Part shown: one piece after another, positions 1 through 5,858 of the stretch
How the letters are laid out: every line of letters starts with the position of its first letter
Numbering within the stretch: position 1 is the first letter of the stretch
Assembly: GCA_020846515.1 (NCBI GenBank)
Contig: JADLDX010000251.1
Coordinates: forward strand, 1 to 10,068
Length of the DNA: 10,068 nt
DNA from: Pirellulaceae bacterium
GTDB taxonomy: Bacteria; Planctomycetota; Planctomycetia; Pirellulales; Pirellulaceae
Direction of reading: 5' to 3'
Notes under the pieces: model-generated
Database searches by the model: none
What the model saw: the letters and a program-made list of their open reading frames with translations, nothing else
What the model was told of the DNA's origin: nothing
Position numbers and translations under genes: made by a program

Positions 1-255
1 ATCGGCAAGATGAACTTCGATGGCGTGATTCATATCCAGTTCCGCACCTTCGGTCATCGCCAACGGTATGCCACCATAATCTTGATGCAGCGCCATCGAG
101 TACGGAGCCAACACTTGACTGAGCCGCCTTTGCAAGCTGCTGCTGCCAATATTGGTAACCAAACCAAAGGCGACGATGAAAAAATGGATCGTCAGCCATA
201 AGCTGATCCAAGGTCGCTTGTCGACGGCCGGTAGGGACGGAGAGGCTGGTTGCAT
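1..255 (-). CDS. Membrane-anchored protein of unknown function, N-terminal fragment (85 codons)
   Basis: An open frame runs on the minus strand from an ATG at 255-253 to the window edge, with no stop in 85 codons; the rest of the gene lies outside. Residues 1-15 are polar and proline-rich (MQPASPSLPA...), ending in KRP. Residues 16-36 form a hydrophobic segment (WISLWLTIHFFIVAFGLV), which reads as a signal anchor or first transmembrane helix. A polar stretch follows, with SLQRRLSQVLAPY at 40-52 and a D-Y-G-G motif near 59-62. The amino-acid pattern, a basic flank followed by one clean helix, supports real coding. The PY...L..DYG...PL sequence after the helix loosely recalls hypothetical planctomycete membrane proteins, but I cannot name a family. 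No Shine-Dalgarno is visible before the ATG. A strong terminator ends about 30 bp upstream, so its promoter is either very short or transcription arrives by readthrough. Confidence 0.6.
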   Translation of the reverse strand, partial: MQPASPSLPAVDKRPWISLWLTIHFFIVAFGLVTNIGSSSLQRRLSQVLAPYSMALHQDYGGIPLAMTEGAELDMNHAIEVHLAD

Positions 256-285
256 TGGTAGGCCGACAGGTCAGATTCAGGATGA

Positions 286-329
286 CAAAAAAAAGAAAGC
301 CGAGATGACCAGAGCGGTCGCCTCGGCTT
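286..329 (-). terminator. Rho-independent terminator, minus strand
   Basis: On the plus strand AAGCCGAG (297-304) pairs perfectly with CTCGGCTT (322-329). A 2x2 internal loop follows, then GACC (307-310) paired with GGTC (316-319) around a 5-nt loop. The A-run at 287-294, with more A at 296-298, becomes a U-rich tail (TTTCTTTTTTTT) on the minus strand. The hairpin plus U-tract therefore works in the minus direction, and it would end transcripts from the cysteine-rich gene at 539-1195. It also lies directly in front of the next minus-strand gene, whose ATG is at 255. Confidence 0.85.
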
Positions 330-538
330 AAAGTTTAATCACAAACCCGTTCAATTATGCAAAGGTCGACCCGAGGTTATAGGTACATTCCCTATACCGA
401 ACAAACCTGAGGTAGTGGGCACACTCCATGTGCCGTATTTTTCAAACAGTCAAGCTCTTTGAAACTGGGACAGCACACGGGGTGTGCCTGTTACTAAATC
501 AAACGGTAGTGTGTTTAATGGATCAGCACTGACAAAAA
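330..538 (-). other. Structured non-coding stretch: 3' UTR, leader or small RNA candidate with three hairpins
   Basis: This gene-free stretch holds three stem-loops. The first is GCACAC (473-478) with GTGTGC (482-487), loop GGG, extended by ACA/TGT (470-472 and 489-491) across a bulged C. The second is GGCACA (418-423) with TGTGCC (429-434), loop of 5. The third is TATAGG (378-383) with CCTATA (391-396), loop of 7, plus an outer GG/CC pair. The first two share the same stem sequence, so the GGCACAC and GTGTGCC arms could also pair with each other as an alternative fold. On the plus strand the second hairpin is followed by TATTTTT (436-442), a weak terminator-like tail. I see no convincing ORF here. 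It may be the 3' UTR of the cysteine-rich gene, a leader for the next minus gene, or a small RNA. Confidence 0.4.
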
Positions 539-1195
539 CTAAGCCTTAGGTGGCTCAGGTGTTGCAGGAGCAGCAGGTGCAGCCGGAGCGGCTGGTGCTG
601 CAGGAGCAGCTGGTGTTGCAGGTGCACTGATCACTGGAGCGCTCGATGGCGATGCGCTTTCAACGACAATGGCGCCAGCGTCAACGGTGCTGCTGCAATT
701 GGTGCAACCTGAGCTCATAACGGGAGCGCCGCCACAGCTGCTGCAACCAGTGCTAACAACTGCTTCGCCACAACCGCCACAGCTAGGAGCAGGAGCCGAG
801 CAACCACCACAGCTAGGAGCAGCTACTTCGCAGCCACAGCTAGGTGCTGGTGCACAGGCTGGTGCGCAAACTGGTGCTGGTGCACAAGCTGGCTCGCAAG
901 CAGGTGCGCAAACTGGTGCTGGTTCGCAGCAGGTTGGAGCTGGTTCACATGCTGGCTGACCGCAGCAATCGTTCTTGCGTGCATGCAGACGAGCCAACAG
1001 ACCGCCACCGCCGCAATCCTTCTTGTGTGCAAACAGACCACCACCGCCACAATCTTTCTTGTGTGCCAGTAGTCCGCCGCCGCCACCACCACAACCACGA
1101 CGAAGACCAGCTTGCGCTTGATCGGCGTCGAACATCAAACCTGCACAGAGCAGGAGGGCAAAACTTGCGATGCCCGCTACGAAAACTCGACTCAT
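539..1195 (-). CDS. Secreted cysteine/glycine-rich repeat protein (218 aa)
   Basis: Residues 1-29 are a clean signal peptide: MSRVF, a hydrophobic core VAGIASFALLLCAGL, and a likely cleavage site after A-Q-A (27-29). The mature part holds 23 cysteines in 189 residues. Residues 35-76 carry three units beginning C-G-G-G-G and ending in a basic tail: AHKKD twice, then ARLHARKND. Residues 77-122 are Cys/Pro/Ala rich with recurring C-x-P-A-C and C-A-P-A spacing. Residues 129-167 contain four CxxC pairs (CGGC, CGGC, CSSC, CTNC). Residues 184-218 are a low-complexity Ala/Pro tail. The start is fixed by a good Shine-Dalgarno six bases upstream; the stop is TAG. It has a terminator downstream (286-329) and a divergent SDR gene upstream. 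Function is unknown. A disulfide-linked envelope or cell-wall component, or metal binding through the Cys/His residues, are both only inferences. Signal peptide, RBS and terminator together make a real gene likely despite the low complexity. Confidence 0.8.
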   Translation of the reverse strand: MSRVFVAGIASFALLLCAGLMFDADQAQAGLRRGCGGGGGGLLAHKKDCGGGGLFAHKKDCGGGGLLARLHARKNDCCGQPACEPAPTCCEPAPVCAPACEPACAPAPVCAPACAPAPSCGCEVAAPSCGGCSAPAPSCGGCGEAVVSTGCSSCGGAPVMSSGCTNCSSTVDAGAIVVESASPSSAPVISAPATPAAPAAPAAPAAPAAPATPEPPKA

Positions 1196-1201
1196 GGAAA
1201 A

Positions 1202-1207
1202 CCCTCC
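1202..1207 (-). promoter_or_regulatory. Strong Shine-Dalgarno of the cysteine-rich protein gene
   Basis: The minus strand reads GGAGGG, followed by six bases and then ATG at 1195. It decides the start codon. It also stands out because the ceramidase-like and multiheme genes in this window show no recognisable Shine-Dalgarno, which suggests this small secreted protein is translated efficiently. Confidence 0.75.
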
Positions 1208-1227
1208 AAAAGTAACTCAACGCATGT

Positions 1228-1247
1228 TCGGTTCTATCGAGAACCGA
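1228..1247. repeat. Perfect inverted repeat (8-bp arms, 4-bp centre) upstream of the cysteine-rich gene
   Basis: TCGGTTCT (1228-1235) and AGAACCGA (1240-1247) are exact reverse complements separated by ATCG. The repeat lies 33 bp upstream of the minus-strand start codon at 1195. It could be an operator over the promoter or a hairpin in the 5' leader. It directly abuts the terminator-like hairpin at 1248-1281. Confidence 0.6.
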
Positions 1248-1281
1248 TTAGGGAGCGACCGTCGCTGGCCCTAACTTTTTT
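1248..1281 (+). terminator. Terminator-like hairpin with T-tract, plus strand
   Basis: TTAGGGAGCGAC (1248-1259) pairs with GTCGCT (1261-1266) and CCCTAA (1269-1274) across a two-base GG bulge, giving a 12-bp stem with a one-base centre. A C and six T (1276-1281) follow on the plus strand. The shape is that of an intrinsic terminator, but no plus-strand gene precedes it: upstream lies the antisense side of the cysteine-rich gene. It may instead block antisense transcription from the left, or act as a double-stranded operator. The tight centre, which leaves a very small RNA loop, lowers confidence in the terminator reading. Confidence 0.45.
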
Positions 1282-1582
1282 GTGCACCCTGCCGCCGCCA
1301 GCTTCTCTTCGCCCGATCGCTCAAATGCCGTTGGTGAACTGGGATCTTTATCCCTATGAGCACCTGCATTGTTATGGCTACTTGCTGAAGATTGCCGATT
1401 AAACGGTATGGGGTATCTACGAAAACTGGTCAATAACCTAACTCCCTGCCATCGTTTGTCAACCGGGGGCAAGCAGGTACTGCCCCTCTTTAGGGCGGTA
1501 TTATCGATCGAGCCTACAGCGGCTCAACTTGGCAACTACTGCACGGGAAACTCGTGGTCGTCACCCATCCCAACGCCTCTTC
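1282..1582. other. Gene-free stretch between divergent genes
   Basis: No reading frame here looks coding on either strand; the short open frames lack domain-like composition. One hairpin is visible: TACTGCCC (1478-1485) against GGGCGGTA (1493-1500) with one G-T pair and a 7-base loop, not followed by a T-tract. No tRNA-like cloverleaf was seen. The stretch probably holds the promoter of the cysteine-rich gene and part of the SDR control region. Confidence 0.5.
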
Positions 1583-1606
1583 AAGTTGCGCAATAAGTTG
1601 CGCAAT
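1583..1606. promoter_or_regulatory. Two tandem 12-bp repeats carrying TTGCGCAA palindromes, candidate operator
   Basis: AAGTTGCGCAAT occurs twice with no gap (1583-1594 and 1595-1606). Each copy contains the perfect 8-bp palindrome TTGCGCAA. Their centres are 12 bp apart, close to one helical turn, as expected for two adjacent dimer sites. The pair lies about 120 bp upstream of the SDR start. A weak -10-like TAATCT (1610-1615) lies just downstream. A regulator binding here is inference only. Confidence 0.45.
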
Positions 1607-1713
1607 CGGTAATCTTTGCGTTAATGCTAGCGTTTTGTGGAGCTGACGCCGATGTTAAACTGCAGTGGATGGGAAGGTTGTCGTGCCGCGATTGAGATTT
1701 GATCCAGGGATGC

Positions 1714-1722
1714 AAGGTGGGG
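1714..1722 (+). promoter_or_regulatory. Shine-Dalgarno-like AAGGTGGGG deciding the SDR start
   Basis: AAGGTGG (1714-1720) differs from AAGGAGG at one base and ends five bases before a GTG codon at 1726. It favours GTG 1726 over the in-frame TTG at 1699 or GTG at 1717. Confidence 0.5.
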
Positions 1723-1725
1723 AAC

Positions 1726-2514
1726 GTGTGCAAGAGAGCTTTAGAGGGCAAGCGAGTATTGTTGACCGGCGGCAGCAGTGGAATTGGTTGGTATTTGGCT
1801 ACCCAACTGATCAACCAGGGCGCCTATGTGGTCGTGACCAGCCGCCGCGACGAACGATTGCGGCAACTTCGTTTGGCCGTCGGTAATCCGCTGCGTCGCT
1901 TGATCGCGCTACCAGGCGATGTAGCCGATCCAGCTCATCGCGAACTCTTGATAAAGACAGCGCACGAGCAGTTGGGCGGAATCGATCTCGTAATCAACAA
2001 CGCGGGCATTGGGGCAGTGGGCGCATTCGAGAAAGCCACGCCCGAACGACTGCGCCGCATATTTGAAGTCGATTTCTTTGCCGTAACGGAACTAACACGG
2101 CTCGCCTTGCCATTGTTACACAAGGGTGTATCGCCAGCGGTCTGCATCGTTAGTTCCGTCTTGGCTCATCGAGGAGTGCCGCGCAAAAGCGAATATTGCG
2201 CCGCCAAATTTGCCTTGCGGGGTTGGAGTGAATCGCTGCGGTTGGAACTGAAACCGTCGGGAATCGATATGATTACCGTTTCGCCCAGCACGACCAAGAG
2301 CGAGTTCTTTGAAAGTCTGTTGGATACCGAACCGACCGAGCGCAGTCGCAGTTTTGGCATGATGACCGCCGAAGCGGTAGCCGGTTCGATCCTTGGAGCC
2401 ATTCGCAAAGGCAAACGCGAACTGATCCTGTCGCCAGGTGGCAAAGCCTTGGTATGGCTGAGCCGTCTGGCACCCACGCTGACAGATAATCTTCTGCTGA
2501 AATATGCGGCTTGA
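1726..2514 (+). CDS. Short-chain dehydrogenase/reductase (SDR), classical type, about 262 aa
   Basis: This is a cytosolic NAD(P)-dependent oxidoreductase of the classical SDR family. Numbering from the longer TTG start at 1699: the Rossmann glycine motif TGGSSGIG is at 23-30 and two arginines follow beta-2 (S-R-R, 48-50), which suggests NADPH preference. The adenine-binding G-D-V is at 73-75 and NNAG at 100-103. The catalytic Ser is at 153 and the YxxxK pair is Y166/K170. The usual tetrad Asn in the EVNxFG helix appears as Asp125 (E-V-D-F-F). The C-terminal 50 residues have SPGGKALVWLSRLAP, seen in SDRs with a longer, partly hydrophobic tail. The GTG at 1726 is chosen because of the spaced AAGGTGG upstream, leaving VCKRALEGKRVLLTGG as N-terminus; TTG 1699 gives 271 residues. 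The substrate cannot be told. It stands alone, divergent from the cysteine-rich gene and convergent with the ceramidase-like gene. Confidence 0.88.
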   Translation: MCKRALEGKRVLLTGGSSGIGWYLATQLINQGAYVVVTSRRDERLRQLRLAVGNPLRRLIALPGDVADPAHRELLIKTAHEQLGGIDLVINNAGIGAVGAFEKATPERLRRIFEVDFFAVTELTRLALPLLHKGVSPAVCIVSSVLAHRGVPRKSEYCAAKFALRGWSESLRLELKPSGIDMITVSPSTTKSEFFESLLDTEPTERSRSFGMMTAEAVAGSILGAIRKGKRELILSPGGKALVWLSRLAPTLTDNLLLKYAA

Positions 2515-2531
2515 GGTAGCCACCGTCGCCC

Positions 2532-2675
2532 GTAGCCACCAACGCTGTGAAGCATTTTAGAAGCGGAACGGCGCAAGCCGTCCGGTATATCCCGGTAGTT
2601 ATAGGAACCGGCGGGCTTGCGCCCAACCGCTACAAATGCCGGGTTTCCGCTTGGCAGCTTGGCAGCGTTGGCTAC
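2532..2675. repeat. Imperfect palindromic intergenic repeat element (REP/MITE-like), about 144 bp
   Basis: Outer arms are GTAGCCACCAACGCTG (2532-2547) and, inverted, CAGCGTTGGCTAC (2663-2675), identical except for a 3-base indel. Inner arms at 2562-2586 and 2607-2631 match in 20 of 25 positions when inverted; both hold GGCGCAAGCC, AGCGG and CCGGT. GCATTT also recurs, inverted, just outside them. The centre is about 20 bp. An extra GTAGCCACC lies at 2516-2524, directly after the SDR stop. No ORF is present. The element fills the whole gap between the convergent SDR and ceramidase-like genes, so the folded RNA could act as a bidirectional 3' end. I believe similar elements recur between genes in Pirellulaceae genomes, but this is memory, not checked. 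Confidence 0.65.
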
Positions 2676-2687
2676 CTAAAAAGCGTA

Positions 2688-4073
2688 TCAGGGAGTGGCC
2701 AGCGCCTTCACCTGTCGAATGATTACTTCTTCGATCTCGGGCCCCCAGTGGCAGGGCAGGCCATAATAGAGCATGGCGCCGCCGCCTTCATATCCGCCTT
2801 CTGTTAATACGCGACGACTGGGTATGTAGGCCATTACATCGTGCGCATATCCTGCGACCCAAGTTTGCGACTTCAGTTCAGCTTTCAGCCGCAGCGCGTA
2901 ATCGACGACTACTTCGCCACCCAGTGCGACGAACTGGATGTCATCTCCGATGTGCCATACAGAGACGGGAAAAGGGTAGGTTTGACTGATGGGCTGACCA
3001 CCGGCGATCTGCTCCAGCAGAAGCTTGGCCCGCACCGACTCGTATTTATTGCTGGATTTTGATTGTTGCTCGAGCTGTTCTTTCGTGGGCAATGTATCCA
3101 GCGGGGCGGCGACTTCGGCATAGCGGCAGTTCAGTTTCGGTGCGACGGCTCGCATCTCGGTGGTTAGCAAGACTCTGTCGACGGCCACGGCCAGGCGTTC
3201 ACCGTAATGCTGGGCGAGTTCCGGTGTCCGACGCGGCAAAGGGTTTTGGTCTGCCCCGCAACCTGCCCAAAACAGGGCCACTGCACCAGGATGTTTTTCT
3301 TCCAAAGCGGCTTGTGCATAGCCCGGGTAATCTGCGCTCCATACATAACCCGATAGCACAGTCGAATGGCAAGCGTATCCAAACAGGATGGAGATCAATT
3401 TGTCCTGTGCATCTCGGACGGCCAGGACCGGCACGTCGTGATCAAACGGGCCGTTCAGTTTTCCGGCGGTTCGAACCTGCGGTACTTCGGCTTCTTTGTT
3501 GTTTCTTCGATTGGTAGCAAAGTCGGCTGAGCCGCTGCCCCAGGTGAGTTTGCAGGCCTGTTTCGCTTTATCAGCCGCGACAGCCACGGCCACGCAATGA
3601 TTCACTAGCGTTTCCGCGTAATCATCGATTTGCTTTTGTAATTGGGCATTCAACTGAAAATAATGCAGCGTCGCCAGGTTCTTGCCCACGACAGGGCCGC
3701 TGTGCGTATGCGAAGTGGCAATCAAAACATTGTCGGCCGGGATAGACAATTTTTCGCCGATGGCTTGGCGGATTCGCTTGGACAACGTGCGATCGATACC
3801 AACTAGATCCAGTGAGAGCACCAAGCCGGCTGGTTGATCACTGGCCTTAAGCAACAGCGCTTTGGCATATAACTCCGACAATTTGCCGCTGGAGATTGTG
3901 TCACGTCCGCCATAGCCGGACATCCACATGGGTTCTTTAGGCGTGATGATTTGTTTGGCAGCTCCAGCCTGCCAGCCCTCGGCAGCATGGACATACGCCA
4001 TGGGCGAAAACTGGCCGAGACAAAATAGAGTTACCAAGCACAGGCAGACAGAAAATCTGGGCAGGATGTTCAT
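2688..4073 (-). CDS. Secreted neutral/alkaline ceramidase-family hydrolase (461 aa)
   Basis: This matches the N-terminal catalytic domain of neutral/alkaline non-lysosomal ceramidase, a zinc amidase family. Residues 1-30 are a signal peptide (MNILPRF, hydrophobic VCLCLVTLFCLG, cleavage near V-H-A), so it is exported. The N-terminus of the mature part, GAAKQIITP, is typical. Likely zinc ligands by family comparison are the HTH of TSHTHSGP (H122, H124), H236 in YACHSTVLSG, E387 in LGGEVVVDY, and a tyrosine in the GYAHDVMAYIPSRR...GGYEGG block (407-431). The active-site serine of bacterial ceramidases (GDVSPN) aligns with GCGADQNP (271-278), which has no serine. The family's C-terminal Ig-like domain is absent, so it is shorter than true ceramidases. 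The frame extends 66 codons upstream, but that part is not protein-like, and the signal peptide fixes the start at 4073. No Shine-Dalgarno. Divergent from the symporter. The real substrate may not be ceramide. Confidence 0.85.
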   Translation of the reverse strand: MNILPRFSVCLCLVTLFCLGQFSPMAYVHAAEGWQAGAAKQIITPKEPMWMSGYGGRDTISSGKLSELYAKALLLKASDQPAGLVLSLDLVGIDRTLSKRIRQAIGEKLSIPADNVLIATSHTHSGPVVGKNLATLHYFQLNAQLQKQIDDYAETLVNHCVAVAVAADKAKQACKLTWGSGSADFATNRRNNKEAEVPQVRTAGKLNGPFDHDVPVLAVRDAQDKLISILFGYACHSTVLSGYVWSADYPGYAQAALEEKHPGAVALFWAGCGADQNPLPRRTPELAQHYGERLAVAVDRVLLTTEMRAVAPKLNCRYAEVAAPLDTLPTKEQLEQQSKSSNKYESVRAKLLLEQIAGGQPISQTYPFPVSVWHIGDDIQFVALGGEVVVDYALRLKAELKSQTWVAGYAHDVMAYIPSRRVLTEGGYEGGGAMLYYGLPCHWGPEIEEVIIRQVKALATP

Positions 4074-4261
4074 AGGTGGGTTCCAACAATGGTTGCGGTC
4101 GCACATGACATGCGCTAACCTGACGGGCTGTGCACGCGCGGGGGCAGCCTGTGTCAAGCAGCGATTACAATCGGAGGCTGAAGCCGTAAAGTTGCGTTCG
4201 CAGCCACGTCTTCTCGCCGCGCGGGCCACGACCTTCGATTTCAACCATCCAATGGTATAGC
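4074..4261. promoter_or_regulatory. Divergent promoter region between ceramidase-like gene and symporter
   Basis: This 188-bp gap separates two divergent starts, so it must hold control signals for both unless one is transcribed from elsewhere. A perfect -35 hexamer TTGACA is on the minus strand at 4157-4152, but the hexamer 17 bases downstream (TGCACA) is a poor -10. On the plus strand TACAAT (4166-4171) resembles a -10 without a good -35. Neither promoter is certain. No operator-like palindrome stands out. Confidence 0.35.
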
Positions 4262-5713
4262 ATGAGTTCAACCGGTTTGCTGGTAGTGGTCTTCGGATAT
4301 TTTGCTGTCTTGCTGGCTATTGCCTGGTACACCTCGCGGGGCGCGGGCGAGCATGCGTTCTACAGTGGTGAGCGCAAAAGTATCTGGTGGGTGGTCGCAT
4401 TCGGAATGGTGGGCACTTCGCTCAGCGGCGTGACGTTCGTCAGTGTTCCGGGCAGTGTGGCTCGAGATCATTGGCACTATTTGCAGATGATCTTCGGCTT
4501 TGTCATTGGCTATTGGATTATCGCGGGCGTTCTTCTTCCACTGTACTATCGCCTGGAACTGACCAGTATCTATGGCTACTTACGTTCACGATTCGGCCTG
4601 ACTAGCTACCGTACGGGTAGTGCCATCTTCATTATCAGCCGACTGCTGGGTGCGACGGTGCGCATCTATGTCGTCTTATATGTGATTCACAGCTATCTGC
4701 TGCAATCGATGGGCGTACCATTTTGGTTGACCAGTAGCGCGGTCCTGCTGATGATCTTTCTCTATACGCTCCAGGGTGGTGTCAAGACGATTGTCTGGAC
4801 CGACACGCTTCAAACCTTGTTCATGCTGGCCGCTTTAGTTGGCACCATTGTCTATATCATTACCGACCCGCTGATGAGTAAGTGGCCGGGTGAACTGGCC
4901 GACAGCGGCATGACTGAGATTTTTAACTGGAAGATCAAAGATCGCTTGAACTTCTTCAAGCAATTGATCAGCGGCATCTTCGTGACGATCGTCATGACGG
5001 GGCTGGATCAGGAGATGATGCAGAAGAACTTGAGCGTCCGCACATTGGCTGACGCTCAAAAGAACATGCGCGTGTTTAGCGTGGTCATGTTATTGACGAA
5101 CCTGCTGTTCCTGTTTCTCGGAGCGTTGTTGTATTTGAAAGTAGCGCAAATGGGCATCTCTCTGCCAGCCAAGAGTGATGATTTGTTTCCCACGCTGGCC
5201 TTGCAGCATTTCCCGCCCCTGTTGGGCCTGCTGTTCATTGTTGGCTTGATTAGCGCTTTGTTCCCCAGTGCCGATGGCGCGCTGACAGCACTGACGGCCA
5301 GCACCTGCATTGACTTGATCGGCATTCGCGAACGCGGCTGGACCGATGCCCAACAGCGGCGCGTGCGACAGACCGTGCACGCACTGATTGCTTGTTTGTT
5401 TTTGGTGCTGGTCATGTGGTTCTACATTCGTCAAGACGATTCGATCATTACGCTACTGTATGGATTGGCGGCCATCACCTATGGGCCACTGCTGGGCCTG
5501 TTCTCATTTGGCCTGTTCAGCCACCGAAAGCCGCGCGAGGCGCTGGTGCCCTTGGTCTGTATCGCCGCCGCTGTCGCGTCATTCCTGCTGCGTCGCTATA
5601 GCCGAGATCTATTCTGGGACTACGAAATCGGTTTTGAAACGTTACCCATCAACGGCTTGATAACCTACATCGGCCTGTGGTTGATCTCGCGTCCCCCGGC
5701 TGAACAACCATAA
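4262..5713 (+). CDS. Sodium:solute symporter (SSS family), 483 aa
   Basis: This is an inner-membrane Na+-coupled uptake protein with about 13 hydrophobic segments. Motifs in order: GERKSIWWVVAFGMVG (36-51) running into TSLSGVTFVSVPG (52-64), the first unwound helix typical of this family; IYGYLRSRFG (103-112); GGVKTIVWTDTLQ (172-184), the best SSS signature; GLDQEMMQKNLSVRT (247-261); and GLISALFPSADGALTALTAS (328-347), where the sodium site lies in characterised SSS proteins. Length is normal for the family. The N-terminal motif style (FGMxGTSLSGVTFxSVPG) recalls a branch common in Bacteroidetes; shared ancestry or transfer are both possible. The substrate is unknown: family members carry sugars, sialic acid, amino acids or organic acids. 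The ATG at 4262 starts right before the first helix; no Shine-Dalgarno is clear. It is divergent from the ceramidase-like gene and 145 bp ahead of the multiheme gene. Confidence 0.93.
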   Translation: MSSTGLLVVVFGYFAVLLAIAWYTSRGAGEHAFYSGERKSIWWVVAFGMVGTSLSGVTFVSVPGSVARDHWHYLQMIFGFVIGYWIIAGVLLPLYYRLELTSIYGYLRSRFGLTSYRTGSAIFIISRLLGATVRIYVVLYVIHSYLLQSMGVPFWLTSSAVLLMIFLYTLQGGVKTIVWTDTLQTLFMLAALVGTIVYIITDPLMSKWPGELADSGMTEIFNWKIKDRLNFFKQLISGIFVTIVMTGLDQEMMQKNLSVRTLADAQKNMRVFSVVMLLTNLLFLFLGALLYLKVAQMGISLPAKSDDLFPTLALQHFPPLLGLLFIVGLISALFPSADGALTALTASTCIDLIGIRERGWTDAQQRRVRQTVHALIACLFLVLVMWFYIRQDDSIITLLYGLAAITYGPLLGLFSFGLFSHRKPREALVPLVCIAAAVASFLLRRYSRDLFWDYEIGFETLPINGLITYIGLWLISRPPAEQP

Positions 5714-5722
5714 GTTGATATG

Positions 5723-5750
5723 CCTGAGTTTGTGAGCCTGAGTTTGTGAG
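5723..5750. repeat. Perfect 14-bp tandem duplication downstream of the symporter
   Basis: CCTGAGTTTGTGAG occurs at 5723-5736 and again at 5737-5750; CCTAAG follows as a degenerate third beginning. It starts 9 bp after the symporter stop. It is most simply a slippage duplication and does not form a terminator. Confidence 0.75.
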
Positions 5751-5784
5751 CCTAAGGCGCTCGGGCTCGGGTGCTGTTATACTG

Positions 5785-5818
5785 AGTGGCACCGCCATGA
5801 ACGTCAGTGGCACCGCCA
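5785..5818. repeat. 13-bp direct repeat with 21-bp period before the multiheme gene
   Basis: AGTGGCACCGCCA occurs at 5785-5797 and 5806-5818. The 21-bp spacing is two helical turns, so binding of a regulator on one face is possible. It lies about 40-75 bp before the ATG at 5859. A chance duplication is equally likely. Confidence 0.55.
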
Positions 5819-5858
5819 ACTTATGCCGCCATCACCCTCCTAATATCGGTTCGCGCAT

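Noticed and set aside
355..429. 24-codon minus-strand ORF starting ATGGAG within the hairpin region
   Set aside because: Its start codon lies inside a hairpin loop, it has no Shine-Dalgarno and no recognisable composition; chance length.
669..1215. Plus-strand open frames opposite the cysteine-rich gene
   Set aside because: They are antisense shadows of a repetitive GC-rich gene: composition is Gln/Ala/Val/His/Arg repeats with no signal or domain, while the minus frame has a signal peptide and a Shine-Dalgarno.
1478..1500. Hairpin TACTGCCC/GGGCGGTA as terminator or riboswitch
   Set aside because: No T-tract follows on either strand and no larger conserved fold could be recognised.
2116..2626. 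Overlapping minus-strand frames opposite the SDR gene
   Set aside because: The plus strand encodes an intact SDR with all motifs; these are shadows.
4129..4157. Sigma70 promoter from TTGACA on the minus strand before the ceramidase-like gene
   Set aside because: The -35 is perfect, but the hexamer at 17-bp spacing (TGCACA) is a poor -10; kept only as a hint in the divergent region.
4074..4271. N-terminal extension of the ceramidase-like frame up to an ATG at 4271
   Set aside because: The 66 extra residues are Arg/Cys-rich and not protein-like, they would bury the signal peptide, and they would overlap the symporter start.
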